DNA of 64,000 nt from the NCBI GenBank assembly GCA_025354985.1, contig JANXLU010000066.1:62001-126000 (forward strand), written 5' to 3'. The notes under the pieces were generated by a model. The model was not told where the DNA came from. It did no database searches and was given only the letters and a program-made list of their open reading frames with translations. Position 1 is the stretch's first letter. Each line of letters opens with the position of its first letter. Below are positions 63,143-64,000 of this stretch, piece by piece. Made by a program: the position numbers and the translations under genes. The DNA comes from Chloroflexota bacterium (GTDB lineage Bacteria > Chloroflexota > Anaerolineae > J036 > Brachytrichaceae).

Positions 63143-63171
63143 TTTGGCTCGGGGATTGGTCAGCGTATAAT
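63143..63171 (+). promoter_or_regulatory. promoter of the TetR gene
   Basis: TTTGGC (63143-63148), 17-nt spacer, consensus -10 TATAAT (63166-63171). The operator palindrome starts 1 nt after the -10. Confidence 0.65.
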
Positions 63172-63172
63172 T

Positions 63173-63190
63173 AAACCGACCGGTCGGTTT
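63173..63190 (+). promoter_or_regulatory. TetR-type operator palindrome
   Basis: AAACCGACCGGTCGGTTT is a perfect 18-bp palindrome covering the expected transcription start of the TetR gene, 12 nt before its GTG start. A bound repressor would block its own transcription. Confidence 0.8.
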
Positions 63191-63202
63191 GTAAGGAGTT
63201 TT

Positions 63203-63847
63203 GTGAACTTAGCTGCAAAGATATATCCAAAGGTTGCTTCAAGACGCGAGAGCTTGGATGCCGGTATTGAGCCGATCAATACCCGGGCAAAAATCGTGGA
63301 TGCGGCGCTTGACACATTCGCGCGCAAGGGATATCACGATACCAAGCTGGACGAGATAGCGGACGCATCCGGCACATCCAAGGGCGCGATATATTTCCAC
63401 TTTCCAAACAAGGAAAAGTTGTTCCTGGGTCTGGTTGACGAATTTGCGAACTTGCTTGAGCGTCGCGTGGTCGACGAAATCGACGTTGCTCCGGTGGGCA
63501 TGCAGCGGGTTGAGATCGCCTTGCGCACCTGTTTGAACACGTTCGCAAAATACAGGCGTGCGGCAAAGGTGCTGTTGGTTCAAGCCGTGGGGCTGGGCGC
63601 CGCCTTTGAAGATGCGCGGACTATTGTGAATGATCGGTTTGCCCGCCTTATTGGACGATATCTTCAGGAGGCGGTTGAGCAGGGACAAATCAATCCGATC
63701 AACGTTCCAGTCATTTCGCTGGCTTGGATGGGCGCGATTTATGCCTTGATCATACGCTGGGTCACCACCAATGAGCCGTCGCCAGACGAGATACTTGATG
63801 CATTGGTTCCGGCGTTGCTGCGCAGTGTCGGATACGTGGAGCGATGA
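63203..63847 (+). CDS. TetR-family transcriptional regulator
   Basis: 214-residue repressor. The N-terminal helix-turn-helix is IVDAALDTFARKGYHDTKLDEIADASGTSKGAIYFHFPNKEKLFLGLVDEF. The C-terminal ligand domain is all-helical and unassigned. The start is GTG 63203 with AAGGAG 4 nt upstream. It overlaps the isochorismate synthase start by ATGA, so it likely controls menaquinone or a related pathway as well as itself. Confidence 0.92.
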   Translation: MNLAAKIYPKVASRRESLDAGIEPINTRAKIVDAALDTFARKGYHDTKLDEIADASGTSKGAIYFHFPNKEKLFLGLVDEFANLLERRVVDEIDVAPVGMQRVEIALRTCLNTFAKYRRAAKVLLVQAVGLGAAFEDARTIVNDRFARLIGRYLQEAVEQGQINPINVPVISLAWMGAIYALIIRWVTTNEPSPDEILDALVPALLRSVGYVER

Positions 63848-64000
63848 GCGGCAACCGGCTTATCAGCATTAGTATGCCGGTGGTAGGTTTGACCGCGGAG
63901 GACGTTTTACGGCTGTGTCGCGGTCAAGCGCGCGTGTATTGGCATGGGGCGCAGGATGGCGAAGCCGTCGTTGGGTTTGGCAGCGCCGCCGATCTGCGCG
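63844..64000 (+). CDS. isochorismate synthase-like protein (N-terminal part only)
   Basis: The first 52 residues are visible: MSGNRLISISMPVVGLTAED, then ARVYWHGAQDGEAVVGFGSAADLR. The 'YWH...GEAxVGFGxAA' pattern matches the start of MenF/EntC-type chorismate-utilising enzymes, which open menaquinone or siderophore synthesis. The catalytic domain lies beyond the window end, so the function is a probable call. Confidence 0.7.
   Translation, partial: MSGNRLISISMPVVGLTAEDVLRLCRGQARVYWHGAQDGEAVVGFGSAADLR

Noticed and set aside
1-64000. CRISPR arrays, tRNAs, rRNAs, prophage or transposase genes
   Set aside because: None was recognised by eye: no regularly spaced repeats, no cloverleaf-like stretch in the gaps and no transposase or integrase motifs. 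A dedicated tRNA scan was not possible here.

Overview
The window looks like a chromosomal piece of a Chloroflexota bacterium (Anaerolineae-like; this is inference). The clues are Pro/Thr/Ala-rich linkers after lipoprotein cysteines, a T/P-rich linker in a large secreted repeat protein, archaeal-type ProRS, a RIO1-family kinase, M29 and M32 peptidases, FadN-type beta-oxidation genes and start sites that often look leaderless. No rRNA, tRNA, CRISPR array, integrase or intact insertion sequence was recognised.

Layout. 1-4085 (minus): a MacAB-type exporter (adaptor, ATPase with an unusual membrane extension, partial permease). 4.3-11.3 kb: M32 carboxypeptidase with a GT2 glycosyltransferase, then minus-strand dienelactone hydrolase, Gfo/Idh/MocA oxidoreductase and a large STAND-type ATPase/TPR regulator. 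11.4-13.1 kb: three small cell-envelope or unknown genes. 13.2-14.5 kb: rplJ-rplL behind an attenuator leader. 14.5-21.7 kb: M29 aminopeptidase, FemAB-like transferase, cyclic-di-AMP receptor, pheA, proS, and a ROK kinase / M90 (MtfA-like) peptidase / Rieske cluster. 21.8-26.0 kb: fadN-fadA and a TMEM175-type channel.

26.0-44.6 kb is the accessory part: two sugar-type ABC importers without an intact ATPase, interleaved with two amidohydrolases (one with a degenerate metal site), a creatininase-family hydrolase, an FAD oxidase, a D-2-hydroxyacid dehydrogenase homologue lacking its catalytic Arg, a small ABM-fold protein, two SDRs, a luciferase-like flavin oxidoreductase, a PhyH dioxygenase and a zinc alcohol dehydrogenase. 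The genes form a nine-gene minus operon (35.1 to 26.0 kb), a divergent plus pair (36.0-38.5 kb) and a second minus operon (42.5 to 38.5 kb). Together they suggest import and catabolism of an unidentified polyol- or sugar-like, probably N-containing compound.

44.6-51.8 kb: secreted polysaccharide deacetylase, polytopic membrane protein, large secreted repeat protein, a TerC/Alx transporter behind a yybP-ykoY-like leader, and ilvE. 51.8-53.3 kb is a decay zone with remnants of three genes. 53.3-64 kb returns to conserved housekeeping content: tandem GNAT, recG, coaD, DUF1508 protein, ftsK, nucleoside hydrolase, a RIO kinase behind a leader-peptide/terminator arrangement, and an autoregulated TetR gene leading into a truncated isochorismate synthase gene (menaquinone pathway). 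A recurring -10 hexamer 6-12 nt before start codons that lack a Shine-Dalgarno sequence suggests frequent leaderless or near-leaderless transcripts.
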